64,000 nt of DNA from Clostridia bacterium (GCA_017428085.1 JAFRRP010000033.1:49628-113627); one strand, 5' to 3'. Shown: positions 52,821 to 62,481, counted from the first letter of the stretch. The notes: a model not told the origin generated them from the letters alone. Program-made: numbers and translations.

Positions 52821-54284
52821 TCAGTAACCGATGCCTTTATATTGCTGCAAAAACAGCTTGGGATCGAGCTTGTTGCCGTTGACACGGACCTCGAAATGGA
52901 GATGCGGGCCCGTGGCGTAGCCGGTCTGCCCGACCCGCGCGATGGGCTGCCCCTGCTTGACAACCTCGCCGGGGCGCACCTTGAAGGAATCCTCCATCAG
53001 GTGGCCGTACACGGTCTCCATACCATTGCCGTGGTCAAGGATGATATAATAGCCGTAGCTGGAATGGGTGGTGGCCAGCTCCACTACGCCGTCCGCGGCG
53101 GCCAGCACGTTCATGCCCAGGCTGGTGCCCGGAGCGCTGCCCACGCCGATATCCAGACCGTAGTGGAATTTGCCCCAGCGGTAGGCATAATCGGAATTGA
53201 TGTTATAGGCGCCGTCCACAGGCCAGATCAGCTGCGTGACAGAGGAAAACGTCTGCGCGACGGGCATGCTGTATACCTTTGTGCCCACCAGTCGCCGCAT
53301 GGGAACGGGCTGGATGACGGTGACGCGGCCGACCTCCCTGGAAGAAACCGCCTTGCCGTCCGCGTAGGTGACCACACGCGTCACCTGGTCCACGCCGTTT
53401 TCGCCCTCCAGAATGGTGCGGGCGGTGTTGACGCTGAGGGTGCGGGACGGGATCTCCACGACGGAAAAGCCCACCGTCTCATTCACCGTCTCCGTGCGGG
53501 TGGCCATCACCGTCAGCGAACGGGCGGTCTCCCGCAGCGCCCCGGCGCCGCGCAGGCAGTCCGGGCTGTCCGGATAAAGACCCGGCACGTACGCGATATC
53601 CTCCCCGAAAAAGCAGGAGGCATTGGCGTCCGTTCGGTTTTTGAATTCATTTAGCACAGAGGAAAATATCTCCTCAGCGTCCGATTCATTGTACATGGCG
53701 CCGACGAATTTCCCATCGATGAAAACGCCGCAGGCCTCCGTCATTTCGCCCTGCACGTTTGCCAGCAGACGGTCGGTCATCTGCTCCTGCGCCGTATAAT
53801 CGTTCACGTCGATGATCTCCGCCTTGAAGGTCACCTCCGGCAGCTTGCCGTCGAAGGAGGGACCGCCGCACCTGATCCGCGCTTCCGCCGCGCTTCTGGC
53901 GGCCAGATAGTCGCTTTCCTCGGCGGCGTAGCCGATCAGCGTATCTCCGGCGTCGATCCGCAGCGCCGTGCGGGACGAAAGGAAATGGAGCACGGTAAAA
54001 GCCGCGATCAGCAGCGATACCAGCGGGATCACCCACAGCGCCGCCGTTTTGTGCGAGCCGTAGGAAGCGTTACGGGCGCCCTTGCCGGAGGAAACGCGGG
54101 CGCGCCCCGTCGGGCGGCCGCTTGCTTCTTCCGGTACGGCGGCGGCCCGCAGCGCGGCGACAAACCGTTTCCATAAGGAAACCAGTCCGCGCAGCAGAAA
54201 GGCAAACAGACGGACCGGCGCAGACAACAGCCGCCGGAAGAACCGGATCACAACGGACCCGAGCTTTGCGATCAGATCGTACAC
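52821..54284 (-). CDS. Membrane-anchored G5-domain M23 endopeptidase
   Basis: 487 residues. Cytoplasmic start with amphipathic Arg-rich helices, a membrane helix at about 84-103 (ALWVIPLVSLLIAAFTVL), an outside domain, a G5-like domain (TRTETVNETVGFSVVEI to the block ending in SREVGRVTVIQ) and a C-terminal M23 LytM domain. The zinc-site motifs are WGKFHYGLDIG (HxxxD) and TGPHLHFEV (HxH). It cuts peptidoglycan crosslinks; G5 domains are thought to bind wall sugars. The start is GTG 54284, seven bases after GGGAGG. Confidence 0.9.
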   Translation of the reverse strand: MYDLIAKLGSVVIRFFRRLLSAPVRLFAFLLRGLVSLWKRFVAALRAAAVPEEASGRPTGRARVSSGKGARNASYGSHKTAALWVIPLVSLLIAAFTVLHFLSSRTALRIDAGDTLIGYAAEESDYLAARSAAEARIRCGGPSFDGKLPEVTFKAEIIDVNDYTAQEQMTDRLLANVQGEMTEACGVFIDGKFVGAMYNESDAEEIFSSVLNEFKNRTDANASCFFGEDIAYVPGLYPDSPDCLRGAGALRETARSLTVMATRTETVNETVGFSVVEIPSRTLSVNTARTILEGENGVDQVTRVVTYADGKAVSSREVGRVTVIQPVPMRRLVGTKVYSMPVAQTFSSVTQLIWPVDGAYNINSDYAYRWGKFHYGLDIGVGSAPGTSLGMNVLAAADGVVELATTHSSYGYYIILDHGNGMETVYGHLMEDSFKVRPGEVVKQGQPIARVGQTGYATGPHLHFEVRVNGNKLDPKLFLQQYKGIGY

Positions 54285-54342
54285 GCCGCCGCCTCCCTTC
54301 CAACCATATGATCCGCAAAAAGGCGCATACCTGTTTCAGTGT

Positions 54343-54371
54343 ATTATACCACCTTCCTGCGCACAATGCAA
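54343..54371 (-). promoter_or_regulatory. Promoter for the G5/M23 peptidase operon
   Basis: Minus strand: -35 TTGCAT (54371-54366), 17-base spacer, -10 TATAAT (54348-54343) with TG one base upstream of the -10. Confidence 0.82.
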
Positions 54372-54442
54372 CAATCAAATTTTCGGCGATCCGCGGCAAC
54401 AAAAACGACGATAAAAAAAGCGGAATATCGTGCAGAAAACAA

Positions 54443-54471
54443 TTGATATTGCTTTTTAATTATGATAAAAT
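54443..54471 (+). promoter_or_regulatory. Promoter for the GH2-like gene
   Basis: -35 TTGATA (54443-54448), 17-base spacer, -10 TAAAAT (54466-54471) with an upstream TG. It is divergent from the peptidase promoter; together they fill the 54285-54535 gap. Confidence 0.72.
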
Positions 54472-54535
54472 GAAAATAATACTACGGAAGAGAAAAAACC
54501 GAGAAGAACTTCTTCCGGAAAAGGAGTGGACCTTT

Positions 54536-56296
54536 ATGCGAGAACTGAGCGATTTTTGCGGCGGCTGGATGATGTCCGCCGAGAATACGGAACAGGAGAA
54601 GCGCTACGACGACAGCGTGGTCAACCTGCCCTTTATCCACAGGGCCTCCGCCTTTACGGATATCGTTTTCACCAACAGCTTTACCGCCACGGAAAAGCTG
54701 GAGGGCGAAACGGTGTATCTGGAATTCCGCCAGGTAAGCGGGGCGGTAAAGGTATTCCGCGGTGAAACGCTGCTGGGAGAGCACGACGGCATGGTCTCCG
54801 CCTTCCGGGTGAAGCTGACGGACGAGGCCCACGCCGGGGAGACCTACGAGATCCGGGCGGAGGTCAGGCCGAGGGGCCGTTCCGACGGCAATTTCATCTT
54901 CGGCAGGGTGACGGTCGTTTCCGTCAGCCGTTCCCACTTCGACCTGGACGGCTGCGGCGGCCCCGGCGTATATATCGCCGCCGACGTGTCGGGCGAAAAG
55001 GCGCAGCTGCGGGTAAAGACAAAGATCACGAACCCCAACAATTACGACGTGGTAAGCTTTTCGGTGGAAACCGACGCCGGCGTGCCCGTAGCCTCCAAAA
55101 CGGAAAAGCCCACGGAGGCGGACACGGTGATCGACCTGCCGCTGCCGGAGCTGTGGGGCGGCCAGAAGGACGCGCATCTGTACGTGCTGAAGGCGGCGCT
55201 GGTGCGGGACACCACTGTGCTGGACAACCTGGAGCTCCCCTTCGGCGTAAAAACCTTTGAGATACAGGAGGACAAATTTTTCCGCGTGAACGGGCTGAAG
55301 CTGCCGCTGAACGGCGTGACGCTTTCGGACTGCAGCCACCTGAAGACGGACAAGATCCTGCTGGAGATGCTGGACGCCAACGCCATCGCGACGGATTCCC
55401 TGCCCGCCAAGGCGGACCTGCTGCAGGAGTGCGACAGGACCGGCACGGTGGTGTGGTTCGACATGCCCTATTCCGGCGAGGAAACCGATTTTGACGACCT
55501 GCGGGATTTCCTGCGGCAGAACCGCAACCACCCGTCGCTGGCCTTCATCTGCTGCAGCGAAGCGGCGGACACGGCCTACGCCGCCCGGTTCATGGCCGTG
55601 TGCAAAGAGAACGCGCCGGACGTCTTTACGGCGCTGCGCCGCGGCATCGCCGATCCTTCTCCCCTGCCGGAGGAGTTGCCGGACGTGATCGCGGTTGCCA
55701 TCAAGGGCGAATCCGCCGAAGACGATTTCACGGCGCTGCGGGGCCGCTTTGAGGACCTGAAGGCCGCCTGTCCCGACGCCAGCTTCGCGCTGTTCGCAAG
55801 CGCTCCCGACGGCAGGCGGACCGCGGAAACCGGCGAAGAGACATCCATGAGCGAAAGCGACCTGTGCGTGTGGCACGAAAAGCTTTGGAACGTATTTTAC
55901 CGGGACAAGAGCACCATCGGCTTTTTCGCCGGTCAGCTGACCGACGCGAAGGGCGGCGCGGGCAGCGCGGGACTTGTCACCTACGACAGACGGTATATCC
56001 GGGACCCGTTCTGGTTCTATAAATCCCAGTTTTCCGCCACGGCGTTCGTCAAGATCTGCGCCGCGGAGCTGGCGAAGGTAAACGTCAAAAAACCGGATAT
56101 CAAGTGCTATACCAACACGCCCCCCGTCACGCTGACGGTGGACGGCAACGCCAAGCGCCCCTACAAGGGAGAGGAGCTGTACGACGGCGTGTACGTATTC
56201 CGCAAGGTGGCGTTGAAAAACAAGATCAGCACGGTGGAGGCCGCCGCGGGCGACCGGAAGGATACCGCGAAGATCACCTTTGAAAAAAGCAAATAA
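54536..56296 (+). CDS. GH2-like glycosidase-fold protein, catalytic site doubtful
   Basis: 586 residues with the GH2 plan. A jelly-roll domain (TEKLEGETVYLEFRQVSGAV), an immunoglobulin-like domain, then the barrel start PFGVKTFEIQEDKFFRVNGL and LQECDRTGTVVWFDMPYSG. NHPSLAFICCSEAAD stands where GH2 enzymes have NHPSxxxWSxGNE, so the acid/base asparagine-glutamate pair is altered. The C-terminal VTYDRRYIRDPFWFYKSQFS and an added Ig-like domain are normal for GH2. It is either a divergent glycosidase or a carbohydrate-binding relic. AAGGAG precedes ATG 54536 by nine bases; the amidohydrolase follows after 12 bases. Confidence 0.68.
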   Translation: MRELSDFCGGWMMSAENTEQEKRYDDSVVNLPFIHRASAFTDIVFTNSFTATEKLEGETVYLEFRQVSGAVKVFRGETLLGEHDGMVSAFRVKLTDEAHAGETYEIRAEVRPRGRSDGNFIFGRVTVVSVSRSHFDLDGCGGPGVYIAADVSGEKAQLRVKTKITNPNNYDVVSFSVETDAGVPVASKTEKPTEADTVIDLPLPELWGGQKDAHLYVLKAALVRDTTVLDNLELPFGVKTFEIQEDKFFRVNGLKLPLNGVTLSDCSHLKTDKILLEMLDANAIATDSLPAKADLLQECDRTGTVVWFDMPYSGEETDFDDLRDFLRQNRNHPSLAFICCSEAADTAYAARFMAVCKENAPDVFTALRRGIADPSPLPEELPDVIAVAIKGESAEDDFTALRGRFEDLKAACPDASFALFASAPDGRRTAETGEETSMSESDLCVWHEKLWNVFYRDKSTIGFFAGQLTDAKGGAGSAGLVTYDRRYIRDPFWFYKSQFSATAFVKICAAELAKVNVKKPDIKCYTNTPPVTLTVDGNAKRPYKGEELYDGVYVFRKVALKNKISTVEAAAGDRKDTAKITFEKSK

Positions 56297-56308
56297 GGGA
56301 GAAGCCCC

Positions 56309-57130
56309 ATGGACGATCACATCTGGGCCAACCACGCGCACGTTTTCCCCGCAGGCGCCAAGCCGGGCGGGGAAATTGAGCGCCTGAAGGAGCTGATGGC
56401 GGCCTGCAATATCGAAAAGGCCGTCTGCTTCGCCTGCTTCCGGGACCAGTACGAACGGTCCGGCCTGCCGGGCGACCCGGTGGGCTGGCTGGCGGAGGCC
56501 ATCCGGGACGACGATTCCCTGATCGGCTTCGGCACCGTGGATTTCGACCGGGACGATATCGCGTACCAGACGGAGCGCATCGCCGATTTCGGGCTGAAGG
56601 GCATCAAAATACACCCCGCCGCCCAGGAGATCAACGTGATGGGCGACAAGGCGCGGGAGGTATACCGCGTAGCGCAGGAGAAGGGACTGTTCCTCTCCTT
56701 CCACACCGGCATCCACTGGCACCGCATCCGGGATTACAACCTGCTGCTGTTCGACGAGGCGGCGTACTGCTACCCGGAGCTGAAATTCAGCATGGAGCAC
56801 ATCGGCGGGTACCACTTTTTCCGGGAGGCGCTGGCTGTGATGTGCAACGCCAAACGCAACGCGGATTTTGACACCGTGTACGCGGGTTGGACCAGCATCG
56901 CCATGGGCGAGGACGGTCTGCCCGGCGAATGGTCGCTGACTGACGACGAGCTGCGGACGGTGATCCGCCAGACGGGCAATACCCGCAGCATCTTCGGGCT
57001 GGATTTCCCCTATAACGGGATCGAACAGACAAAAGCCGCCATCAAGCGCATCAAAAACCTCGACATCCCGGAGGAAGCAAAAAAAGGCATTTTGGGAAAC
57101 AACTTGCGGACAGCGCTGGGGTTTGGTTGA
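56309..57130 (+). CDS. Amidohydrolase-2 family metal-dependent hydrolase
   Basis: 273 residues, TIM-barrel. IWANHAHVFPAG (HxH), LKGIKIHPAAQ, LFLSFHTGIHWHR, FSMEHIGGYH and IFGLDFPYNG (metal-ligand Asp) follow the PF04909 order. Members are hydrolases or decarboxylases of small cyclic or aromatic compounds; the substrate here is unknown. Co-transcribed with the GH2-like gene, so a sugar-derived substrate is possible. A heptamer repeat starts three bases after the stop. Confidence 0.83.
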   Translation: MDDHIWANHAHVFPAGAKPGGEIERLKELMAACNIEKAVCFACFRDQYERSGLPGDPVGWLAEAIRDDDSLIGFGTVDFDRDDIAYQTERIADFGLKGIKIHPAAQEINVMGDKAREVYRVAQEKGLFLSFHTGIHWHRIRDYNLLLFDEAAYCYPELKFSMEHIGGYHFFREALAVMCNAKRNADFDTVYAGWTSIAMGEDGLPGEWSLTDDELRTVIRQTGNTRSIFGLDFPYNGIEQTKAAIKRIKNLDIPEEAKKGILGNNLRTALGFG

Positions 57131-57133
57131 AAA

Positions 57134-57267
57134 AGCGGAGTTCGGAGATCAAGAGCGGAAAAAAAACCGTAAAAAAACGAAACCCCTTAACGTTTCACCG
57201 GAACTCTTTTTCAGCTCAATCCTTCCGTTCTCCGCTCTCCGAACTCCGCTCTCCGCTCTCAACTCTG
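57134..57267. repeat. Heptamer inverted pair (GAGCGGA type)
   Basis: The left arm (57134-57159) is AGCGGAG, TTCGGAG, then AGAGCGG after a break. The right arm (57230-57267) is the complement (CTCCGCT, CTCCGAA, CTCCGCT, CTCCGCT, CTCAACTC). Same heptamer as at 2731-2896, 54 kb away. The right arm covers the last codons and TGA stop of the membrane protein at 57259. Confidence 0.82.
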
Positions 57268-58113
57268 CGAAGCGTCTGCTTCCCTGAAGCGGCTTCTTCG
57301 GTTGACGTAAAATACCACCGCCGGGCGGGGGACGCGGCGCTTGTCCTCGCCGAACAGCCGCTCGCACAGGACGGCGGCGCAGAAGCGCCGGTACACGGCG
57401 GCAAAAGGCAGCGGCAGGATCAGCAGCTCCGTCAGCGCCCACGGCAGCAGCGAAAGCCTGCGGACCGTGACCGCCAGAAGCTTTCCCTGCGTCAGCCGAA
57501 CGGAGGAACGGATCGCTTCCTCCGGCGGCATCAGCGGGTTGAGATACAAAAGATAATCCGCCAGATAGTACCGGGACGACGTCGCCGCGAAGAACCCCAG
57601 CCCCACGGCGGCGAACACCGCGTCCGCGGCCCACAGAACGGCGCGGACGGCGGACGTCAGCCACGGCGCTGTCCCGTAACGCAGCGCGAAAAACAACGCG
57701 GCGGCGGGGGCGGCGTAGGCCAGCAGCCACAGCGTGCCGCGGATCGTCACCCCCGCGCGGCAGCGGCAGTACCGCAGCGCCTGCGAGGGCCGCAATAAGC
57801 TTTTGGGCCGCGTCTGGTTGCGGTCCAGCGAATAATAGATACACGCCTTGGCGTAAAAGGCAAGCGCCAGCGCGAATACAACGATCACCGTACCGGCCAG
57901 CAGCAGCAAAACGGGAATGACGACGGCGGCATAACGGCCGGACAGACGTTCCAGACCGCTGTAAGCCAGCACCGTGTCCGTGCCGTAGACGAAACAGAGG
58001 AACGCGGGGACCGCCACCGCGCCGCCCAGCAGCAGCACCACGCCGGGCAGCAGCGCCCGCAGGCAGCTGACCGCGATCTTCCCCTTCATTTTACGGCGCG
58101 CGCAGAGAAACAT
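57259..58113 (-). CDS. Polytopic membrane protein of unknown function
   Basis: 284 residues with about five membrane segments (LLPGVVLLLGGAVAVPAFL, AAVVIPVLLLLAGTVIVVF, TLWLLAYAAPAAALFF, AVRAVLWAADAVFAAVGLGF, LLPWALTELLILPLPF). The stretch YLLYLNPLMPPEEAIRSSV before the last helices resembles a DUF975-like pattern of clostridial membrane proteins, but I cannot assign it. ATG 58113 follows GGGGAG. Divergent from recG. Its 3' end lies in a heptamer repeat. Confidence 0.75.
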   Translation of the reverse strand: MFLCARRKMKGKIAVSCLRALLPGVVLLLGGAVAVPAFLCFVYGTDTVLAYSGLERLSGRYAAVVIPVLLLLAGTVIVVFALALAFYAKACIYYSLDRNQTRPKSLLRPSQALRYCRCRAGVTIRGTLWLLAYAAPAAALFFALRYGTAPWLTSAVRAVLWAADAVFAAVGLGFFAATSSRYYLADYLLYLNPLMPPEEAIRSSVRLTQGKLLAVTVRRLSLLPWALTELLILPLPFAAVYRRFCAAVLCERLFGEDKRRVPRPAVVFYVNRRSRFREADASQS

Positions 58114-58161
58114 GTTATCACTCTCCCCTTTTAGTGTGACGCAAAAGAGAGAAAATAAACC

Positions 58162-60201
58162 ATGACATCCGAGCTTGACAAAAACGTCCAATACTTAAAG
58201 GGCATCGGCGAAAAAAAAGCCGCCCTTTTCGCGAAGCTGAAGGTTTTTACCGTCGGCGATCTGCTGGCGTTTTACCCGCGGGATTACGAGCGCTGGGACC
58301 GCGTCTATCCCATCGGGGAGGCGCCGCTGGATACGGACGTGTGCGTTGCCGCGAGCCTGATCTCCCCGTTCACCGTGCGGAAGACCCGCGCGGGGCTGCT
58401 GGTTTTTTCCACCGTCGCTGCCGACGGGGATCACTTCCTTGCCCTGACGTTCTTCAACAACAAATACGTGAAGGACGCGCTGAAGGACGGGGAAGAGTAT
58501 TTATTCTACGGCAAAATACGCCTCAACGCCGACGGGAACCGGGAAATGGTGGCCCCCGCCTACGCAAGGGTGTCGGAGGGCGGCTACCTGCACCCGGTAT
58601 ACCCGCAGACGGAGGGGCTGAACTCCAAGGCCATCGCCAAGGCGGTGCGCACGGCGATCGACCTGTACGGCGGCTGCCTGAAGGAAACGCTGCCCGACGA
58701 ACAGATACGGAAATACCGTCTACTGCCATCGGCACAGGCCGTGGAGCAGATCCACTTTCCAAAAAACGAAGAAGAGATCCACGCGGCGCGGCGGCGGCTG
58801 ATCTACGAGGAGCTGCTGACGCTGCAGCTGGGCATCCTGACCGCCGGCGGCGGCGAGCGCGTAAGCACCCGCTTCGCGCTGACGCGGGACCGCAGCGCCG
58901 CCTTTGCCGAAACGCTCCCCTTCCGGCTGACGAACGCCCAGCAACGGGCGATCCGGGAGTGCATGGCGGACATGCAAAGCGGCAAAGCCATGCGGCGGCT
59001 GCTGCAGGGCGACGTGGGCAGCGGCAAGACCGCGGTGGCGGCGGCGCTGATCGACAGCTGCGCGGCCAGCGGCTTCCAGAGCGCGTTGATGGCACCCACC
59101 GAGGTACTGGCGCAGCAGCACTACCGCACCTTCCGCGAGTTTTTCAAGGACACCGGTCTGCGGATCGAGCTGCTGACGGGCAGCGTGACGCCGAAGAACA
59201 AACGGCTGATCAAGGAGCGCGCGGCGCAAGGCGACGTGGACCTTTTGATCGGCACCCACGCCGTCATCACCGGCGACGTGCAATTTCAAAATCTGGCGCT
59301 GGCCGTCACGGACGAGCAGCACCGTTTCGGCGTGACGCAGCGGGCCAAGCTGCGGGAGAAAGGAGACTCCCCCCACGTGCTGGTCATGAGCGCCACCCCC
59401 ATCCCCCGCACGCTGTCGCTCATCATCTACGGCGATCTGGATATCTCCGTACTGGACGAAAAACCGGCGGGGCGGCGGGATATCAGGACCTACACCGTGC
59501 CCACCGTGTATCATGAACGGCTGTACGCCTTTATCCGCAAGGAGGTTGCCGAGGGACGTCAGTGCTATATCGTCTGCCCCGCGGTGGAGGAAAGCAAGGA
59601 TACGGAATCGGAACGGACCGCCGCCGAGGACTACGCGAAGCTGCTGTCCGGCACCGTGTTCCGGGACCTGCGGACCGATATCCTGCACGGCAAAATGCGG
59701 CCGAAGCAGAAGGAGGAGGCCATGCGCCGCTTCCAGAAAGGCGAAACGGACGTGCTGATCTGTACCGTGGTGATCGAGGTGGGCGTGGACGTGCCCAACG
59801 CCACGGTGATGGTGATCGAAAACGCCGAGTTCTTCGGCCTGTCGCAGCTGCACCAGCTGCGCGGGCGCGTCGGCCGCGGCGCGGCGCAGTCCTACTGTGT
59901 GCTGGTAAGCGACGCCACGAATGAAAAAGCGGCGCAGCGGCTTTCCGTGATGTGCGAGACCAACGACGGCTTCAAGATCGCGGAGGAGGACCTGAACCAG
60001 CGCGGCCCCGGCGACTTTTTCGGCAACCGACAAAGCGGCCTGCCGCTGCTGAAGCTGGCCGACCTGATGACCGACGGCAAGATCCTGTACGCAGCCCGGG
60101 ACGAGGCGCAGCGCATTTTGGCGGATGACCCGGCGCTGGCGCTGCCGAAGAACGTGTTATTAAAGGAAAAAGTTTCCGCGCTGTTCGCGGATATCTCGTA
60201 G
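58162..60201 (+). CDS. recG: ATP-dependent DNA helicase RecG
   Basis: Remodels stalled replication forks and Holliday junctions. 679 residues. N-terminal wedge (YLKGIGEKKAALFAKL, then LLAFYPRDYERWDRVYPI), Walker A LLQGDVGSGKTAVA, MAPTEVLAQQHYRTF, DEQHRFGVTQRAKL (DEQH box, D384), VLVMSATPIPRTLSL, and the C-terminal TVVIEVGVDVPNATVM and QLHQLRGRVGRG. Full length. Its TAG stop codon is part of the GTAG of a REP-like unit. Confidence 0.97.
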   Translation: MTSELDKNVQYLKGIGEKKAALFAKLKVFTVGDLLAFYPRDYERWDRVYPIGEAPLDTDVCVAASLISPFTVRKTRAGLLVFSTVAADGDHFLALTFFNNKYVKDALKDGEEYLFYGKIRLNADGNREMVAPAYARVSEGGYLHPVYPQTEGLNSKAIAKAVRTAIDLYGGCLKETLPDEQIRKYRLLPSAQAVEQIHFPKNEEEIHAARRRLIYEELLTLQLGILTAGGGERVSTRFALTRDRSAAFAETLPFRLTNAQQRAIRECMADMQSGKAMRRLLQGDVGSGKTAVAAALIDSCAASGFQSALMAPTEVLAQQHYRTFREFFKDTGLRIELLTGSVTPKNKRLIKERAAQGDVDLLIGTHAVITGDVQFQNLALAVTDEQHRFGVTQRAKLREKGDSPHVLVMSATPIPRTLSLIIYGDLDISVLDEKPAGRRDIRTYTVPTVYHERLYAFIRKEVAEGRQCYIVCPAVEESKDTESERTAAEDYAKLLSGTVFRDLRTDILHGKMRPKQKEEAMRRFQKGETDVLICTVVIEVGVDVPNATVMVIENAEFFGLSQLHQLRGRVGRGAAQSYCVLVSDATNEKAAQRLSVMCETNDGFKIAEEDLNQRGPGDFFGNRQSGLPLLKLADLMTDGKILYAARDEAQRILADDPALALPKNVLLKEKVSALFADIS

Positions 60202-60219
60202 CACGGCGCCCTGCGCCGT
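60198..60219 (+). repeat. REP-like unit at the recG stop codon
   Basis: GTAGC followed by the perfect palindrome ACGGCGC-CCT-GCGCCGT. The TAG within GTAG is the recG stop (60199-60201). Stem sequence differs from the other REP units, but the plan is the same. Confidence 0.72.
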
Positions 60220-60222
60220 AAG

Positions 60223-60241
60223 AGTCGTGACTTACGACTAT
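60223..60241. repeat. Minimal heptamer pair (AGTCGT/ACGACT)
   Basis: AGTCGTGA faces TTACGACT one base apart. It is the same heptamer family as at 8815, 13802, 19571 and 22960, here reduced to one unit per arm. Confidence 0.5.
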
Positions 60242-60276
60242 AAAAGAATAAAACCCAACAGGGAGGACATAATAAA

Positions 60277-62481
60277 ATGGATACGATCTTCAACGCAAAA
60301 TGGATCAAGGCGCCCCGGTACCGCCACGACGCCGCGCTGACCTTCAGCAAACGCTTTCCCGCCAAGGACGTGAAAAAGGCGACGCTGCAGGTCACGGCCA
60401 GAGGCGTTTACAACTGCTTCCTCAACGGCAAAAGCGTCACCGATTCCGTGCTGAACCCCGGCTGGACCGACTACTACAAGCGCCTGCAGTACCAGACCTG
60501 GGACGTGACCGGGCTGCTGAAGGCTTCCAACAAAATCGAGATCAGGGCCGGCAAGGGCTGGTTTTTCCACAACTGGTACGATACGGATTCCAAGATCGTC
60601 AAGCCGGACGAGCCCGCCGTGATCGCCGCGCTGACGCTGACCTTCGCCGACGGCTCGCAACAGGTGATCGCCACCGACGAAAGCTGGGGCGTAACGGAAA
60701 ACGAGGTGCGCTACAACAATATTTATAACGGCGAAACAATCGATTATACATATGCACCCAAGCGCCCCGTGAAGGCCGCCGCGATCGACTATCCCAAGGA
60801 CATCCTGATCCCGCAGGAGGGCGAAATGATCCTGGAGCAGGAGCGCTTCCCCGGCGTGAAGCTGATCGTCACCCCCAAGGGCGAGACGGTGATCGACTTC
60901 GGGCAGGAGGTGACGGGTTATATCACCTTTGATACGCCCGCCAACACCAAGAGAAAAATCACCGTGACGCATTTTGAGATGCTGGATAAAAACGGCAACG
61001 TCTACACCAAAAACTACCGCAGCGCCAAGGCCCTGCTGACGGTGGTGCCCGACGGCAAGGTCCATACCGTCAAGCCCGCCTACACGTTTTTCGGCTTCCG
61101 CTATATCGCGGTCAAGGGCATGAAGGTAACGGACCCGGCGCAGTTCACCGCGATCGCCGTGTATTCCGACATGAAGGTCACCGGCCATTTTGAATGCTCC
61201 GACCCCATGATCAACCAGCTGTTCCACAACATCATGTGGGGCCAGCGGGGCAACTTCCTCGACATCCCCACAGACTGTCCCCAGCGGGACGAGCGCTTCG
61301 GCTGGACCGGCGACGCGCAGGTGTTCTGCAAGGTGGCAAGCTACAACTTCGATACCGAAAAATTCTTCAACAAGTGGCTGGCGGACCTGCGCTCCATGCA
61401 GACGGCGGAGGGCTCCATCCCCAGCTTTGTGCCCGTCAACGGGAAATACGGCGACGGCTCCGCCGCATGGGCGGACGTGTGTACGATCCTGCCCTGGCAG
61501 ATGTACCTGACCTACGGGCACAAGCAGGTGCTGAAGGATAACTTTTCCATGATGAAAAAATGGGTGGACTGCATGCGCCGCTGGGCGGAGAAAAAGGACG
61601 TGGGCGACGACTTCCAAAAGAGCCGCGACCCCTTCCTGCACAACAACCACTGGCACTTCGGCGACTGGCTGGCCCAGGATCTGCCGGATCAGGAGGAATG
61701 CTCCGGCGCCACGGACCACGACTACATCGCCACCGCGTTTTTCGCGTATTCCACCTCCCTGCTGGTCAAGGCCGGCAAGGCGCTGGGGAAGGATATGACG
61801 AAGTATGAAGAACTTTACGGCAATATCGTGAAGGCCTTCCGCAAAGAATATGTAAAAGAGGACGGCACGCTGACCAACGACACGCAGACCGCCTGCGTGC
61901 TGGCGCTGCACTTCGATCTGGTGGAAAACCGCGACGCCGCGGCAAAACAGCTGGTGCGGCTGGTCAAAGAGTGGGGGCATCTCACCACCGGCTTTGTGGG
62001 CACGCCCTACCTGCTGCACGCCCTGTCCGATATCGGCGAGAGCAGGCTCGCCTACGACCTGCTGCTGCGCAAAGAATTCCCGTCCTGGTGCTACCCCATC
62101 ACCCAGGGCGCCACCACCATGTGGGAGCGCTGGAACGGCTATAAGCCCGACGGCACCTTCGCCACGCCGGGCATGAATTCCTTTAACCACTACGCCTACG
62201 GCGCGGTGGGCGACTGGATGTACGAAAACATGGCGGGCATCCGGCAGCAGGAGGGCTCCTGCGGGTTCCGCGAGCTGCTGTTCGCGCCGGAAACGGACGA
62301 CCGCTTCGACTGGGTATCGGCTTCCATCGACACGGTGAACGGCACGGCGGCGGCAAAATGGGAACGGACCGGCGGCAAGATCCGGTACACCTTCACCGTA
62401 CCGCCCAAGACGACGGCGCAAGCGGTCGTCAACGGCAAAAAGTATGCATTGTGTGAAGGGATCAATGAAATCACCGCGTAA
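60277..62481 (+). CDS. GH78 alpha-L-rhamnosidase
   Basis: Releases terminal L-rhamnose from glycans or plant glycosides. 734 residues. N-terminal beta-sandwich domains (ARGVYNCFLNGKSVTD, YDTDSKIVKPDEPAVI), the (alpha/alpha)6 barrel with DIPTDCPQRDERFGWTGDAQ holding the general-acid glutamate (about E338), FGDWLAQD, TGFVGTPYLLHAL, and the base glutamate in ITQGATTMWERWNGY (E617). The C-terminal domain is SFNHYAYGAVGDWMYEN followed by a beta domain. No signal peptide. GGGAGG precedes ATG 60277. Confidence 0.94.
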   Translation: MDTIFNAKWIKAPRYRHDAALTFSKRFPAKDVKKATLQVTARGVYNCFLNGKSVTDSVLNPGWTDYYKRLQYQTWDVTGLLKASNKIEIRAGKGWFFHNWYDTDSKIVKPDEPAVIAALTLTFADGSQQVIATDESWGVTENEVRYNNIYNGETIDYTYAPKRPVKAAAIDYPKDILIPQEGEMILEQERFPGVKLIVTPKGETVIDFGQEVTGYITFDTPANTKRKITVTHFEMLDKNGNVYTKNYRSAKALLTVVPDGKVHTVKPAYTFFGFRYIAVKGMKVTDPAQFTAIAVYSDMKVTGHFECSDPMINQLFHNIMWGQRGNFLDIPTDCPQRDERFGWTGDAQVFCKVASYNFDTEKFFNKWLADLRSMQTAEGSIPSFVPVNGKYGDGSAAWADVCTILPWQMYLTYGHKQVLKDNFSMMKKWVDCMRRWAEKKDVGDDFQKSRDPFLHNNHWHFGDWLAQDLPDQEECSGATDHDYIATAFFAYSTSLLVKAGKALGKDMTKYEELYGNIVKAFRKEYVKEDGTLTNDTQTACVLALHFDLVENRDAAAKQLVRLVKEWGHLTTGFVGTPYLLHALSDIGESRLAYDLLLRKEFPSWCYPITQGATTMWERWNGYKPDGTFATPGMNSFNHYAYGAVGDWMYENMAGIRQQEGSCGFRELLFAPETDDRFDWVSASIDTVNGTAAAKWERTGGKIRYTFTVPPKTTAQAVVNGKKYALCEGINEITA

